In this document: one piece after another, positions 6,693-7,282 of the stretch
Position numbering within the stretch: the first letter of the stretch is position 1
Layout: every line of letters starts with the position of its first letter
Assembly (NCBI GenBank): GCA_038237055.1
Contig: JBBRZD010000167.1
Location: 1 to 7,282, forward strand
Direction of reading: 5' to 3'
From: Dokdonella_A sp038237055
Lineage (GTDB): Bacteria > Pseudomonadota > Gammaproteobacteria > Xanthomonadales > Rhodanobacteraceae
Length of the DNA stretch: 7,282 bases
Translations under genes and position numbers: made by a program
Notes under the pieces: model-generated
What the model was told of the DNA's origin: nothing
The model's database searches: none
What the model saw: only the letters and a program-made list of their open reading frames with translations

Positions 6693-6700
6693 AAAAGGAG
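6693..6700 (+). promoter_or_regulatory. Strong Shine-Dalgarno deciding a GTG start
   Basis: AAAAGGAG ends 6 bases before the GTG at 6707. It is the best ribosome binding site in the window and fixes this GTG as the start of the MESH1-like hydrolase. Confidence 0.85.
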
Positions 6701-6706
6701 CTGCCA

Positions 6707-7252
6707 GTGAAGCATTCCGCAACTACGCTCGGCCTGTTCGCGAAGGCCGTCGCCTTCGCCGCCGACAAGCATCGACACCAGCGCCGCAAAGACGCCGACG
6801 CGTCGCCCTACATCAACCACCCGATCAAGCTCGCCAACGTGCTCGCCAATGAAGGCGGCATCGACGACATCAACGTTCTGTGCGCAGCGATCCTCCACGA
6901 CACCATCGAAGACACCGAGACGACCGCCGAAGAACTCGAAGCCGCGTTCGGCGCGAAGGTGGCGTCGGTGGTGATGGAAGTTACCGACGACAAATCGCTG
7001 GAGAAGCACGTCCGCAAGCAACGCCAGATTGAACACGCGCCGCACATCTCGACCGAGGCGAAGCTGGTCAAGCTAGCCGACAAGATCAGCAACCTGCGCG
7101 ACATCCTCGCATCGCCTCCTGCGAGTTGGTCGGCGGAGCGGAAGGGAGAGTATTTCGAGTGGGCGGGAAAGGTGGTCGCTGGGTTGAGAGGAGTCAATGC
7201 GAAGCTCGAAACACAGTTCGACGAGCTTCTTGCGCGCGCTCGCGAGTTGTGA
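6707..7252 (+). CDS. Small alarmone hydrolase, MESH1-like HD-domain (p)ppGpp 3'-pyrophosphohydrolase
   Basis: A 181-residue single-domain HD hydrolase. Motifs in order are RRKD..PYINHP (metal ligand His38), LHDTIEDT (His64, Asp65 metal ligands; Glu68, Asp69 catalytic), EVTDDKSL (91-98) and KLVKLADKISNLRD (Asp125 metal ligand, Asn129). These positions are those of human MESH1 (His35, His61, Asp62, Glu65, Asp66, Asp122, from memory) shifted by three residues. The C-terminal EYFEWAGKVVAGLRG also resembles MESH1. All metal and catalytic residues are present, so it should be an active Mn-dependent enzyme removing the 3' diphosphate of ppGpp/pppGpp. Human MESH1 also dephosphorylates NADPH, so that activity is worth considering. 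There is no synthetase, TGS or ACT domain, and it is far shorter than RelA/SpoT. The gene faces away from mrfA across about 150 bases. No terminator is visible in the 30 bases after its stop. Confidence 0.92.
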   Translation: MKHSATTLGLFAKAVAFAADKHRHQRRKDADASPYINHPIKLANVLANEGGIDDINVLCAAILHDTIEDTETTAEELEAAFGAKVASVVMEVTDDKSLEKHVRKQRQIEHAPHISTEAKLVKLADKISNLRDILASPPASWSAERKGEYFEWAGKVVAGLRGVNAKLETQFDELLARAREL

Positions 7253-7282
7253 CTCGTTCGCATGGTTAGTGATTTACTGCCG

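Noticed and set aside
6690..6695. TATAAA as a -10 element for the alarmone hydrolase
   Set aside because: It overlaps the Shine-Dalgarno and would start transcription only a few bases before the GTG, leaving no room for the ribosome site.

Overview
The window looks like an ordinary chromosomal stretch of a fairly GC-rich Gram-negative bacterium, probably a proteobacterium. The basis is a lipobox-bearing periplasmic-type enzyme, GC-rich codon use, and a MrfA/MrfB/DUF72 style that I associate with Xanthomonadales-like or Burkholderia-like genomes. That placement is inference from recalled family style. No mobile element, CRISPR array, tRNA or rRNA is visible.

Layout from left to right. (1) Positions 3-911 (+) hold the C-terminal part of a kelch-repeat beta-propeller protein that runs in from the left edge. 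It is followed by a 17-bp hairpin (961-997), a likely transcription end. (2) A minus-strand pair reads from 2889 down to 1134: a four-helix DUF2231-type membrane protein, then a lipoprotein of the PQQ-dependent sorbosone/glucose dehydrogenase family. The two overlap by 8 bases and are probably translationally coupled. (3) Positions 2890-3176 are a spacer with no convincing gene. (4) A second minus-strand operon runs from 6557 down to about 3177: a MrfA/YprA-type DEAD/DEAH helicase with a C-terminal four-cysteine cluster, a MrfB/YprB-type DEDDh exonuclease overlapping it by ATGA, and, 4 bases after the exonuclease stop, a 49-codon remnant of a DUF72 (YecE-like) gene cut short by a stop codon in place of a conserved tyrosine. 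(5) Divergent from the helicase is a small alarmone hydrolase of the MESH1 type (6707-7252, +), with a GTG start set by a strong Shine-Dalgarno sequence.

How the genes may work together: the helicase and exonuclease match the Bacillus subtilis mitomycin repair pair MrfA-MrfB, so they probably act together on damaged DNA. The DUF72 remnant suggests this operon once had a third member. The dehydrogenase lipoprotein and membrane protein form a separate envelope-associated unit that may oxidise a sugar or aldehyde and pass electrons to the respiratory chain. The MESH1-like enzyme would lower (p)ppGpp. Its divergent position next to the repair operon suggests shared regulatory DNA, but nothing in the sequence proves a functional link.

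Nothing here is plainly a wholly new system. The observations most worth a second look are the DUF72 fossil, the short MrfB without a TPR region, the MESH1-like gene facing the repair operon, and the hairpin after the kelch gene.
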